DNA of 64,000 nucleotides. Source: Paralithodes platypus (taxonomy: Eukaryota; Arthropoda; Malacostraca; Decapoda; Lithodidae). The position numbers and the translations under genes were made by a program. Below are positions 45,558 to 57,156 of this stretch, piece after piece. The stretch is from NCBI GenBank assembly GCA_032716605.1, contig CM064502.1:53406736-53470735 (forward strand). The letters run 5' to 3'. The notes under the pieces were generated by a model. It ran no database searches. It saw only the letters and a list, made by a program, of their open reading frames with translations, and was not told where the DNA came from. Within the stretch, counting starts at the first letter, position 1, and each line of letters opens with the position of its first letter.

Positions 45558-45698
45558 ACTGGTATGAATGTCACAGGTTTTGATCAAATTATATACATTC
45601 TTTGAAAATGTTGTTGGTGTACTTGTTGATTTGTTATTGTTGTTGTACTTGTACCCCTGGGTAACAATTATATTTGTTTCACTTTTATATACAGTATA

Positions 45699-45700
<2 letters not shown>

Positions 45701-45769
<69 letters not shown>

Positions 45770-45835
45770 TTACCGGTATATATAATTATATATATATATA
45801 AAAAAAAAAAAAAAAATTTTTTTTTTTTTTTTACT
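45701..45835. repeat. (TA)n, poly-A and poly-T
   Basis: (TA)n to about 45768; A17-T18 run near 45801-45832. Confidence 0.93.
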
Positions 45836-45965
45836 TCTCTCCGTGCTACTCTCTACGTTGAATTCCATTTTTTTCTTTCTATTATACACGTTCCAAGACT
45901 ATATTATTGAGTTGTGTTTTTCTTGTTTTTGTTGTATATTATTTTATCTCTGTATACTGCTGTTG

Positions 45966-46203
45966 TTAAGGGGATAGGGTTTATATTATTGGTCGGTTTA
46001 TTGATTTAGTTATGTTTCTATTTTATTTTTATTTCCTCGCTAGACCTCAATCAAGCTTTAAAAAAAAAAAAAAATAAATAAAAAAAAAAAAGCATTAGAC
46101 CCCCTTCGAGATAAATGTTAAATGTTCACGTTTTCCGGTAGAAAAATGTCTTGGCCGAAGGCCGATTTCTCCTAAAATTACAGGCTCGCTATCGCTCGTC
46201 AAG
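45966..46203 (-). mobile_element. MITE family A', truncated into a family D end
   Basis: Starts TTAAGGGGATAGGG and breaks after GCTCGCTATCGCTCGTCA, where a D terminus (46204-46242) begins. Confidence 0.78.
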
Positions 46204-46242
46204 ATCATGAAAGCTGAGATATGACTTATTAGCGCCTCTGTA
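46204..46242 (+). mobile_element. MITE family D, right-end fragment
   Basis: GAAAGCTGAGATATGACTTA, then TTAGCGCCTCTGTA; its TA is shared with the next D copy. Confidence 0.7.
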
Positions 46243-46455
46243 CAATCGGCCTAATAAGTGATGTCTCAGCACCAAGTATATTTTGATCTATAATTGGTAT
46301 CAGCAATATCTAAAATTGATTAATTTATTTCGATGGGGATATACCAACTTATGCCTACACTTACCAACCTTATTCAACATCTGACAGACATTAATACATC
46401 ACAGAGCGAGCCAAACGTAAGGACAGCCGAGATATGACTTATAAGCGCCACTGTA
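46241..46455 (+). mobile_element. MITE family D
   Basis: Complete, TACAATCGGCCTAATAAGT to CTTATAAGCGCCACTGTA. Confidence 0.85.
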
Positions 46456-46644
46456 CACTCCGCGATAAATGTTCAGTAGTAGTTTATCGAGAGGTCTTCC
46501 CTAGGGTTAAGTGCCCCATTAATTACTATTTCCATTCACACATATTCATAGCCTCCGATAGTGCAGTTGGGATATTGTACATGCCAAGATTGGTATGCAG
46601 GATTCGAAACTGCATAATAAATCGTAGGCTTGTGCAACATTCTT

Positions 46645-46775
46645 TAACTGTCTTCGTGGTGCAATGCATAAGTGTGTTGATTTTCGGTGTGAGCGTCCTG
46701 GGTTCGAATCCCCGGACTGCCACACGTGTTTGTTAATTTCATTAATCGAGTTTAGGAGTAAAGTTGGTTAGTGGA
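46645..46775 (+). mobile_element. tRNA-derived SINE
   Basis: CGTGGTGCAATGCATAAGTG (box A) and CTGGGTTCGAATCCCCGG (box B), then the body GCCACACGTGTTTGTTAATT; homologous to 25676. Confidence 0.7.
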
Positions 46776-46847
46776 GAGAACATAATAATTACACACATTC
46801 CTTGAAAATGTCGTGTGTGGATTTGTTGATTTGTTATAGCTGTTGTA

Positions 46848-47558
46848 TTAAGGAGAGATGGGTCGTTTTTCTGGTTCCCCTTCTCCCTCATGTTTAGCCC
46901 CAATAGTTTTCAGATTTTAAAGGTGGGGGCTCATGGGTTGAGATAAACATGGAATGATAATCGCCAAGCTGTACATAATTATCTTGCAAAATGCAATGGC
47001 ACTGAAATAATTATTAACAATGGTATAAAGGATTTTGTGGATCGTCTATACCGGGCCTGTGACGTCATAGTGACGTCACACCAGTATCCTTATCCTAGAC
47101 TGGATGGTGGACTTACACTCTTGTGACGTCACAGGCCCGGTATAGACGATCCACAAAATCCTTTATACCATTGTTAATAATTATTTCAGTGCCATTGCAT
47201 TTTGCAAGATAATTATGTACAGCTTGGCGATTATCATTCCATGTTTATCTCAACCCATGAGCCCCCACCTTTTAAGCCTTCCGCCATATTAGTTTGTCGA
47301 TTATAAACCTTTCGTCCCATTTATATATCAATATCGAGACCTGCCGTGCCATTTAGGTATCGATTTTTTCCTGGCGAGCGGTAGCGAGCCTGTAATGTTA
47401 AGGGAAACCGGCCTTCGGCCGGGAAATTTTTCTATTTGAAAATGTATACTTTTATCTAGGTTGTGTTTTTTTAAAGTTTGATTGAGGTAACTAAAACATT
47501 AATTAATAAATTAAATAATAGAAAAACAAAAACAAAAATAGCCACTATGGACCCTTAA
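46848..47558 (+). mobile_element. MITE family A' split by a foldback element
   Basis: Left part 46848-46920 and right part 47270-47558 make one A' copy with TTAA at each end; the right TTAA is shared with family E. Confidence 0.88.
46921..47269. mobile_element. perfect foldback element, 146-147 bp arms
   Basis: Arms 46921-47067 and 47124-47269 are exact reverse complements as far as I can read, around a 56-bp loop. TTTTAA flanks it on both sides (46915-46920, 47270-47275). Ends are AGGTGGGGGCTC / GAGCCCCCACC. The arms end at TGACGTCA-like DNA. No coding capacity. Confidence 0.9.
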
Positions 47559-47894
47559 CCCTCTCCGACATATGACGCGATTTTGAGCCTATTGGGGATA
47601 CTTTAAAGCCTTTGTTACTATCAGGGGTATTTAGAAACCTTTAGTTTAGTTACTTCAACCTCTGCAGTTGTCTTTGAGTTAGCTGTGTTGAGCCTATTGG
47701 GGATACTTTAAAGCCTTTGTTACCATCAGGGGTATTTAGACACCTTTAGTTTAGTTACTTCAACCTCTGTAGTTGTCTTTGAGTTAGCTGTGGGCAGAAA
47801 ACTAATTTTGGAGAGGTAATTATGAGAGTGAGAGAACTCCATTTCTTATTGCTAATCTGGCAACCTCTGCGTCATATGAGCGTGAAAGGGTTAA
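47555..47894 (+). mobile_element. MITE family E
   Basis: Complete, 340 bp, sharing TTAA with the A' copy. Confidence 0.9.
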
Positions 47895-47934
47895 GTTGGT
47901 TTCTTTAAAACCAGTACCACCAGGATGGGCGTAC

Positions 47935-48650
47935 TTATTTCCTTATATATTTATCTTCACACTATTTATTTCCTTATATATTTATCTTCACACTATTTAT
48001 TTCCTTATATATTTATCTTCACACTATTTATTTCCTTATATATTTATCTTCACACTATTTATTTCCTTATATATTTATCTTCACACTATTTATTTCCTTA
48101 TATATTTATCTTCACACTATTTATTTCCTTGTATATTTATCTTCACACTATTTATTTCCTTATATATTTATCTTCACACTATTTATTTCCTTATATATTT
48201 ATCTTCACACTATTATTTCCTTATATATTTATCTTCACACTATTTATTTCCTTATATATTTATCTTCACACTATTTATTTCCTTATATATTTATCTTCAC
48301 ACTATTTATTTCCTTATATATTTATCTTCACACTATTTATTTCCTTATATATTTATCTTCACACTATTTATTTCCTTATATATTTATCTTCACACTATTT
48401 ATTTCCTTATATATTTATCTTCACACTATTTATTTCCTTATATATTTATCTTCACACTATTTATTTCCTTATATATTTATCTTCACACTATTTATTTCCT
48501 TATATATTTATCTTCATACTATTTATTTCCTTATATATTTATCTTCACACTATTTATTTCCTTATATATTTATCTTCATACTATTTATTTCCTTATATAT
48601 TTATCTTCATACTATTTATTTCCTTATATATTTATCTTCACACTATTTAT
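47935..48650. repeat. 31-bp minisatellite
   Basis: About 23 units of CACTATTTATTTCCTTATAT plus ATTTATCTTCA. No stop occurs in any + frame because the unit lacks one, giving repeat-only ORFs. Confidence 0.97.
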
Positions 48651-48966
48651 TTTAGTTTCCTCCCTAGGCCTCCCCCAAGCTTAACAAAACACCCGCTAGA
48701 CCCCCTTTCGAAATATATATGTACATTTTTCAATAGAAAAATGCCCTGACCGAAAGCCGGTTCCTCCTAAAATTACAGGCTCGCTATCGCTCGCCAGGAA
48801 AAAATCTACACCTAAATGACACGAAACGTCCTAATATTTGCAAATACATGTGGTGAAAGGTCTTTTGATCGCCAAACTAATGGGGCAAACATCTTAACAT
48901 TTCAAAACTAGTGGGACTAAACATGAAGGAGAAGGGGGTCCAGAAAAACGACATATCTCCCCTTAA
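48651..48966 (-). mobile_element. MITE family A'
   Basis: TTTAGTTTCCTCCCTAGGCC to CATATCTCCCCTTAA; the left end runs into the 31-bp array, which may have grown from the T/A-rich end of this element. Confidence 0.82.
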
Positions 48967-49148
48967 CTTGAAAATAACTTCTTAAATAATTTGCAGTAGC
49001 CTAGTCTATAAATATGGTCAAATTAGATCGTATTCATTGATAAAGCTCTATTAATATTTTTCAATGACTAGGATTTAAACAAGTCATTATTGTAGTATGG
49101 AAATTAAAAAAACAAAAATGCATTATATTTATGAAACCATTACGTTCC

Positions 49149-49484
49149 TTAAGGGGAGGTTTCCACTTGAGGGATTTTTTACTGAACGCCTTTCTCATTC
49201 AGGTTTAGCCCCATTGTTTTTCTAATTTTAAGACGTTTGCCCCATTATTTTGACGATTTTAAGAACTTTCAACCCATTTCTGTCAATTTTAAGACCTTTC
49301 GTGTCATTTAGGTGTCGATTTTATCCTGGCGAGCGACAGCGAGCCTGTATTTGAAGAGGAACCGGCTTTCAACCGGGACATTTTTCTACCGAAAAATGTA
49401 AAAAATTATCTTGAAAGGGGCTCAAGGGGGTGTGATTATAAGTTTGATGGAAGTCTGGGGAAAACACTAAAAACCTCCCCTTAA
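49149..49484 (+). mobile_element. MITE family A
   Basis: Complete with both TTAA. Confidence 0.92.
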
Positions 49485-49834
49485 GGATGTATTTATTCGT
49501 CTTTATCAATTAACATACGTGTGTTATCGAAGGTATTATTTTGCGTATTCTGTATTTTTTCTCATTTTTTTTATTTTTTTATTTTTATTTTTATTTTTTG
49601 AGAGGTAAAGATTTTCAATATAAACTAGCTCTTGTAATACATATGCACAAAGGCGAAGTCCATAGCCATGAATCAGTAACTCCCGGAGACAGGATTTCGC
49701 AGAGGTATGCATGCAGTTTTGATGCCACTCATAGCCGGGTTGCACGTTGCCCTATCTATATTGTATCCGCTATATTATATCCTTCTATATTTTCCCTTTT
49801 AACTTCCAGGGAGTTGCTTGGTTATTTATCCCCC

Positions 49835-50178
49835 TTAAAGGGAGAGGGGTCGTTTTTCTGGAACCCCTTCTTCCTCATGTTTAGCCCCATTTCGTGATCA
49901 GATTTTAGACGTTCGGCCCATTAGATTGGCGATTTTAAGACCTAACTCCCCATTTGTTGTCAATGTTAAAACTTTTCGTGTAATTTAGGTGTTGATTTTT
50001 ACCTGGCGAGCGATAGCGAGCCTGTATTTTAAGAGAAACCGGCCTTCGGCCTGGACATTTTTCTAACGAAAAATTTACAAATTTATCTTGAAAGAGGGTC
50101 TTGGGAGGGGTATTTTTTAAGCTTGATGGAAGTCTACATATGCATAAATGAGCAAATAAATACACCCATCCCCCCTTA
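49835..50178 (+). mobile_element. MITE family A' grading into a minisatellite
   Basis: TTAAAGGGAGAGGGGTCG to CATCCCCCCTTAAA; the right end is the first unit of the 24-bp array. Confidence 0.85.
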
Positions 50179-50466
50179 AATAAATACACCCACCCCCCTT
50201 AAATAAATACACCCATTCCCCCTTAAATAAATACACCCATTCCCCCTTAAATAAATACACCCATCCCCCTCTAAGAAATACACCCATCCCCCTCTAAGAA
50301 ATACACCCATCCCCCTCTAAGAAATACACCCATCCCCCCTTAAATAAATACACCCATCCCCCCTTAAATAAATACACCCATCCCCCCTTAAATAAATACA
50401 CCCATCCCCCCTTAAATAAATACACCCATCCCCCCTTAAATAAATACACCCATCCCCCCTTAAATT
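50152..50466. repeat. 24-bp minisatellite containing a MITE terminus
   Basis: About 13 units of TACACCCATCCCCCCTTAAA plus TAAA, with a TCTAAG variant in the middle. CCCCCCTTAA is the MITE end. Confidence 0.95.
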
Positions 50467-50969
50467 CCTAGGTAAGTACTGTACACTCACAGGCCATAGT
50501 ACGTATATACCCATTTGATATATGTGATCCTTTAACATCAAACTCTAACGCATTTTGGCTATCATATAGTTGTGCATTAACTTACATAGATTCGATACAG
50601 ATTGCATTGGATAGGTACTTAGTATACTCCTTTGCTAACATTATGCAAATTTGACTATGTAATTTACGAATGTAATTTAATACAGATAAACAAATCAAGA
50701 TTGTACAGAATGCGATGTCATATATGCTTAAGGTGTCCCCAGTAGAGATGCTAACCTATGCCTGTGGCGCTGGCAGGGCGATGATCATCGAAGAGGAGGT
50801 CTTTCAAAAATCGTATATTGTAACTCAAAGGTCTATAATCGTTGATATATTAATCCTGGAATTCCCTTCCTTGGAGTTACTTTCCACAAATATACAACCC
50901 ACAACAGCTTAAGTCGAATTGTTACAAACATATTATGAATGGAGGATGCCTTTAGGCACATGGTCATTG
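50467..50969. other. AT-rich DNA upstream of a CR1 fragment
   Basis: No frame or repeat recognised; may hold unreadable remains of the LINE at 50970. Confidence 0.4.
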
Positions 50970-51238
50970 TTGGAGACACGCAGACTACGAGGTCAGCTCA
51001 TTGAAGTTTTTAAAAACTTAATGGGTTTGACAATGTGGATTCTTGCCAAATGTTTAGCCTCAATATGAATGCAACATGCAACCATGGCTGGAAATTAGAA
51101 TTTGAAAAGGTTCAGCACTAGTATTTGTGAAAACTTGTTCACATATAAGATTAGTTCTACATGGAGCAAACTTCCCTCTTAAGTTGTAAACTGTTCCTCA
51201 GTAGAGCCGTTCAAGAAGAGAGTAGATAGTATTATGCA
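50970..51238 (+). pseudogene. degraded CR1-like LINE ORF2 C terminus
   Basis: One frame reads LETRRLRGQLIEVFKNLMGL, and after stops and a frame change TYKISSTWSKLPS, stop, VVNCSSVEPFKKRVDSIM. RRLRGxLIEVFK...WxKLPxxVVxxxSVxxFKxxLD is the usual carboxyl end of CR1-like reverse transcriptases. It carries several stops and is old. No matching upstream RT could be read in 50467-50969. Confidence 0.72.
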
Positions 51239-51310
51239 CACACTGCAAAGAGTGTAGTGCACTAAACAGTCCCTCTCCTTCAACTTCGAGTACCTACCGG
51301 TATTCCTTGT

Positions 51311-51312
<2 letters not shown>

Positions 51313-51379
<67 letters not shown>
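51313..51379. repeat. (CT)n microsatellite
   Basis: About 67 bp. Confidence 0.95.
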
Positions 51380-51383
<4 letters not shown>

Positions 51384-51540
51384 TTATAACTCTAATGACC
51401 ACACCACCGGACACACACAGAACTTAAGGTGTCAACAGGGCTGCGGTCGTCGATATTTATAAAGTTGGGTTGTAAAGTGGCATGTTTTACCGACTAGTCA
51501 ATATTTACCTGCTACGCTTGCTACCTTGAGGGGAATAATT

Positions 51541-51601
51541 CACACGAGCGATTTTGGGCAACTTTATTTCGGCAACTCTGGTCTGGCAGCTCCTGAATGT
51601 A
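51541..51601 (+). mobile_element. MITE family G fragment
   Basis: CACACGAGCGATTTTGGGCA through GGTCTGGCAGCTCC, left end only. Confidence 0.5.
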
Positions 51602-51628
51602 ACTGTCTTGATGGTGTAATGGCCCTTT

Positions 51629-51740
<112 letters not shown>

Positions 51741-52048
51741 TGAGGATTAATTAGTTAAAATAAGACTTCAGAGGTTATCAACCCTTCTAGATTATTAAGC
51801 CAGCACACTGTAAGTCATGAATAGCGTCAGGACTGGAACCTCTTTGCGAGAACCCCAGTCCCTTCTATATGAGGACAACAACGACCCTATACTTATTCCT
51901 TAAACCGCGAAAATGTGATATTTTCGCGGTTTCGAGGTTCAAACTTGGGGGTTCGTTCTCCGGATTTTGGGTACCTTATTGCAAAGTTCCATTTTCGTGT
52001 CCAGATCTGCTGTAGTCTATGATAGTATAATAACATGGTATATACTAT

Positions 52049-52375
52049 TTAAGGGGAGATTTCCACTGGAGAGATTTTTTTTTCTGGACCCCTTTCTCCC
52101 TCATGCTTAGCCCCATTGCTTTTGAGATTTTAAGACGTTCGCCCTAGTAGTTTGGACATTTTAAGACATTTTGCCCCATTACTGTCAATTTTAAGACCTT
52201 TCGTGCCATGAAGGTGTCGATTTTTTCCTGGCGAGCGATAGCGAGCCTGTAATTTAAGAGCGGCCGGGACATTTTTCTACCGAAAAATGTACAAATTTAT
52301 CTTGAAAGGGGGTCTACGGGGTGTAATTTTAAGCTTGATGAAAACGTAGGGAACAAACTAAATACCTCCCCTTAA
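52049..52375 (+). mobile_element. MITE family A
   Basis: Complete; the CCGGCC hairpin is partly deleted (AAGAGCGGCCGGGACA). Confidence 0.9.
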
Positions 52376-52640
52376 TAGAGCCAATGTAATAATAAAGTAA
52401 GTAAATATATCCATAAGGAAAACAAAGCTATTATCCTTTGTTTTATATAACAGTGGCGAGTTTGACGTTAGTACAGTGACTATGTTGGGGTTTGCTTAGC
52501 CTAGACGACCAATACAGCAGTACCTGTGTGAAGACAATCCCCCATAGATTGTGTTCGGCAATGTTAATACCGCGTCACTACAATAGATGGCGTTGGTTGC
52601 AGCCTCAAAACGATACCAGACACTGCTATATATGGTATCA

Positions 52641-52813
52641 TTTTGTTTTTATTGCAGGTATAGGAAGTTTCCGATCTCCCTTATTTTGTTTTTATTGCAG
52701 GTATAGGAAGTTTCCGATCTCCCTTATTTTGTTTTTATTGCAGGTATAGGAAGTTTCCGATCTCCCTTATTTTGTTTTTATTGCAGGTATAGGAAGTTTC
52801 CTATCTCCCTTAT
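52641..52813. repeat. 43-bp tandem repeat
   Basis: Four units of TTTTGTTTTTATTGCAGGTA plus TAGGAAGTTTCCGATCTCCCTTA. Each contains a splice-acceptor-like TTTTTATTGCAG. Confidence 0.95.
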
Positions 52814-53129
52814 ACTGTTCAGAATAGGAGGCAGTTGTCGGTTGAATTCCATAGTGAAAAGACGTAAGGACGGTACTTGGAAAATCAAAGTTAACTGACC
52901 TATAGACTTTGTTCCTTACGATCGTTGGTTATAAACTTATACCCCATATAATATAAAACCGGATATTGTTATATAATAATAATCAAAATCATAGCTTATT
53001 AATATTAGGAGGATTATTAGTGACCATATGGACAGCGTCAACCCGTTCACGTCACCGGTTCGCTGCTTCAGACATTCTCTGGACACCACTGACCAGTAGG
53101 TTGATATGTTTGCACTTCAGTTGGTGTTA

Positions 53130-53815
53130 CGAGGCACACACCATGCTTCATGCACCATGGTTCACTCACCATGTTTCACTCACTATGGTTCACACACCAT
53201 GCTTCACACACTATACTTCACACACCATACTTCACACACCATGCTTCACTCACTATACTTCACACACCATGCTTCATATACCATGTTTCACCCACCATGC
53301 TTCACTCACTATAGTTCACTCACAATGCTTTACTCACTATGCTTTAATCCATGGTGTACTCACTGGTTCACTCACCATTTTTCCCTTGCTGTGTTTCACC
53401 TGTGCTTCAGCGTCTGGGCTTCACCTTCTGTGCTTCACCTGTGCTTCACCTATGTTTCACCTTCTGTGCTTCACCTATTGTGTTTCACTTTCTTTGTTCC
53501 ACTTTATGCGCTTCACCTGTGCTTCACTTCCCGTGATTCACCTACTGCGCTTTAGCTACTGTTTCACCTTTTGTGCTTCACTTCTTGTGCTTCATCTTTT
53601 GTGTTTCACTTTTTGTGCTTCACCCCCTCTTCTTCTGCTGTGCTCCACTTCCTGTGTGTTACCTGTGCTTCACCACCTCTTCTTCTCCTGTTGTGCTTCA
53701 CCACCTCTTCTTCTCCTGTTGTGCTTCACCACCTCTTCTTCTCCTGTTGTGCTTCACTACCTGTGCTTTACCTGCTGTGCTTCACTTCCTGTCTTTCACG
53801 TTTTATGTTTCATAT
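53130..53815. repeat. degenerate 14-15 bp satellite (CACCATGCTTCACTC)
   Basis: About 680 bp of TTCAC...TG/TAT units grading to TGTGCTTCACC and CTTCTTCTCCTG. Long frames here are repeat-derived. Confidence 0.88.
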
Positions 53816-53825
53816 ACAAGGAGGT

Positions 53826-53915
53826 GACCTGTGGTGAAGTGGCAGTGTGTTCGAGTCACAATTGAGAGGGTGAACGATCGATTCCCGGACAGGGTGAGAC
53901 AGATACCTCAGATCA
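53826..53915 (+). mobile_element. possible tRNA-like SINE head
   Basis: TGTGGTGAAGTGGCAGTGTG and GATCGATTCCCGGACAGG resemble weak A and B boxes. Confidence 0.35.
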
Positions 53916-54009
53916 CGTAGAATGACCTTGTTACCGGACATTTGTATCGTACCATAGGGAAAATATTACATTAGTTTATATAGTGGGAATATTTGGGATA
54001 AACTGACTC

Positions 54010-54550
54010 TTAAGGGGACATTGGTTATTTTTTGGGGTCTATTTATTTATTTATCTTTTAGTTTCCTCGCTAGACCTTCATCAAGATGTAAAAAACACTC
54101 CCTAGACCCCCCAAAAACACTCCCTAGACCCCCAAAAAAACACTCCCTAGACCCCCAAAAAAACACTCCCTAGACCCCCCCCAAAAAAACACGCCCTAGA
54201 CCCCCCAAAACAAAAAACACACCCCCTAGACCCCCCCCAAAACACTCCCTAGACCCCCCAAAAAACACTCCCTAGACCCCCAAAAAAACCACTCCCTAGA
54301 CCCCCCATCAAGATAAATTTGTATATGTTTTGGTAGAAAAATGTTTCTCTGGAAATTACAGGATCGCTATCGCTCGCCAGGAATAAATTAGACACCTGAA
54401 TGACACAACAAATCTTTATATTGACACAGAAACGGGGCGAAAGGTCTTAAAATCGCCAAACTAATGGGCCGAACGTCTTAAAATCTCAAAACTAATATGC
54501 AAAACATGAGGGAGAAGGGGGTTCAGAAAAAGCGACCCATCTCCCCTTAT
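54010..54550 (-). mobile_element. MITE family A' with internal expansion
   Basis: Left TTAA, right TTAT. AAACACTCCCTAGACCCCC of the element is repeated about nine times (54085-54305), taking the copy to 541 bp. Confidence 0.88.
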
Positions 54551-54617
54551 GGCCGGTATTTAGGTTTTATTGTGAAGTAAAGAAGTACACCACAATTTAC
54601 ATCCTAATAATATATTC

Positions 54618-54692
54618 CCTTGGTACACTAGGATTTGAACCCAGGACCTTATGGTTACTAGCTCAGCACCAATACCACTACACCACACCTCC
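54618..54692 (-). mobile_element. tRNA-derived SINE head
   Basis: On the minus strand: GGTGTGGTGTAGTGGTATTG (box A) and CTGGGTTCAAATCC (box B). Confidence 0.6.
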
Positions 54693-54845
54693 TTGTGTGC
54701 CCAATAACTGACTCTCCCTCATCTTTGTCGGATTCCCTCCCTTTCCAGCGCATCTCTCTTCCCTCTGATGTGTGTGTGTTGTTTTTGTTTTTTTCATCTA
54801 GACTGCTCCTCCTCCATCCCTCAGGTCGTTCAGCCGGATATATAC

Positions 54846-54847
<2 letters not shown>

Positions 54848-54917
<70 letters not shown>
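54848..54917. repeat. (TA)n and (TG)n
   Basis: About 57 bp of (TA)n and 13 bp of (TG)n. Confidence 0.95.
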
Positions 54918-55049
54918 ATTATATCGGTACATTTCAGTTATAAAGCCTATGTTAGAGGCAGTAACGTAAGCATTATTATTCAATACGGCAATTATTGGTG
55001 TCACATAACCTACCATAGTGCCGATTATAAGTTGCTTGTTGTACATATT

Positions 55050-55650
55050 CTTATCCTATAAGTACCATCACCACTACCATAATCACCACAACAATTATCA
55101 CCACTATCACAACCGCCGTCGAATCAAACCGTACGCCCTCTCCTTATTGCCATCACCATCATTACCATTTCTTTCAGAAAACCCTTCTACAACATCACCA
55201 CTTTCACCACACAAACACCATCATCACCACCACTCTCACTACCTCTCCTACATCATCATCACTACCATCACCACCACACCCTTCTACAAACACCACCACC
55301 ACACCCTCCTCCAAACACCATCATCACCACTACTCTCACCACCACCATCATCACTCTCACCATCATCACCACCATACCCTTCTACAAACACCACCACACC
55401 CTCCTCCAAACACCATAATCACCACTACTCTCACCACCACCATCATCACTCTCACCATCATCACCACCATACCCTTCTACAAACACCACCACCACTCTCA
55501 CCACACCCTCCTCCAAACACCATCATCACCACTACTCTCACCACCACCATCATCACCACCATACCCTTCTACAAACACCACCACCTCTCTCACCACACCC
55601 TCCTCCAAACACCATAATCACCCCTACTCTTACCACACACCACCATCATC

Positions 55651-55684
<34 letters not shown>

Positions 55685-56030
55685 CTCTCCACCAAACACC
55701 GTGGGGTCCCATAGATCATACTTCCTCCCGGGGTGAGTCAATAATGTCAGATTACCATCATCATCACCACTCTCACTACTACTCACCACCACTCTCACCA
55801 TCATCACCACCACACACCAAACACCACTCTCACCCCCCCCCCCCCCTCCACCACTCACCACCCCTTCCACCAATCACCATCACCACACACCACCATCACC
55901 ACCACTCTCACCATCATCACCACCCCCTCCACCAATCACCACACACCACCATCACCACCACTCTCACCATCATCACCACCACTCTCACCATCATCACCAT
56001 CATCACCACCACTCACCACCCCCTCCACCA
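55050..56030. repeat. CAC/CAT-rich minisatellite with C run
   Basis: Units such as CACCCTTCTACAAACACCAC, CCTCCTCCAAACACCATCAT and ACTACTCTCACC. A 28-bp C run lies at 55654-55681. A non-repetitive 65-bp segment (AACACCGTGGGGTCCCATA ... CAATAATGTCAGATTAC) occurs twice, at 55688-55753 and 56028-56092. Confidence 0.92.
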
Positions 56031-56092
56031 AACACCGTGGGGTCCCATACATCATACTTCCTCCGGGGTGAGTCAATAATGTCAGATTACGT

Positions 56093-56450
56093 GGTCGATC
56101 TTCGCACTGGAATACGCGCCAACCGCCAACCATGACGCCATATTGTTTTGCGCACGACGGCAACTACGCCACGCCAAAATTACGTAAGCGACGCCGAAAA
56201 ACGCACGGGGAAAATCGATCTTACGCCCCTGGATAATAGAGTCCGGAATCCCCTGCCGCGCGACGGGATGCTCGGGCGCCTTTCTTACCACCGCCGCCGT
56301 CCCCGCTATAAATAAAATGTAAATCACGATGTCTAACCAAACCAAATAAACGACCGCCATAATAATAGCGGAGGACAAAGGGGAGACTAAGGGAAAATGG
56401 CCGACGGGGTACCATCAATTATAACCTCCGTGTGACGTAATGAGCCAACC
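56093..56450. promoter_or_regulatory. CpG-rich promoter-like or insulator-like patch
   Basis: Unique DNA with many CG dinucleotides (GCGCACGACGG, CCGCGCGACGGG, CCGCCGCCGTCC), unlike anything nearby. On + there is CCGCTATAAATAAAATG (56304-56320). On - it ends GGCCATTTTCCC and TTACGTCACACGG. It could be a promoter of a gene beyond the MITE cluster, but no coding exon is seen on either side. Confidence 0.35.
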
Positions 56451-56482
56451 AGAGTAGTAGGAAATATGACTAGCCCCTTTTG

Positions 56483-56696
56483 TACAGTCGCGCTAATAAG
56501 TGATTCCTTGGCACCGAGTATGTTTTGATCAATAATTGGTGTCAGCAATATCTAAGCTTCATTTATTCATATCGAGTGAAAGATACAAACATGTTCCTAC
56601 ACTTACCCACCCTATTCAACATCTGGCAGACATTAATACAGCACAGAGCGAGCCAAACGTAATGACAGTTGGGCATGACTTATTAGCGCGACTGTA
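56483..56696 (+). mobile_element. MITE family D nested in family C
   Basis: Complete; TA duplicated within GTACC of C. Confidence 0.88.
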
Positions 56697-56779
56697 CCAG
56701 CGACGTCTTTTCACCTGTATTCTAACTATATTTAGAGGACTTTATGTAGTCTAAGAAGGATCTGTGTTAGTAAGGAGGG

Positions 56780-57109
56780 TTAAGGGGAGGTCTCCACTTG
56801 AGGGATTGTTTTCTTGACCCCTTTCTCCCTCACGTTTAGCCCCATTGCTTTTGATATTATAAAACGTTTGCCCCATTAGTTTAGCGTTTTTAAGAACTTT
56901 CACCCCATATTAAGACCTTTCGTGCAATTCAGGTGTCGATTTTATCCTGGCGAGCGATAGCGAGCCTGTATATAATTTAAGAGGAACCGGCTTTCAGCCG
57001 GGACATTTTTCTACCGAAAAATGTACAAATTTATCTTGAAAGGGGCTCAAGGGGGTGTAATCTTAAGCTTGATGGATATCTAGGGACCAAACTAAAAACC
57101 TCCCCTTAA
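56780..57109 (+). mobile_element. MITE family A nested in family C
   Basis: Complete; TTAA duplicated. Confidence 0.92.
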
Positions 57110-57156
57110 ATAACCCTTTTCAGTACCATAGGCCCTTCTGAAGCTACACAATATCG

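Noticed and set aside
47896..48749. 262-274 residue hydrophobic frames resembling membrane proteins
   Set aside because: Translation of a 31-bp satellite in several frames, with no unique sequence.
52966..53865. 299-residue Cys/Ser/Phe-rich frame
   Set aside because: Produced by the TTCAC/CTTCTTC satellite; neighbouring frames are open too and there is no splice or start context.
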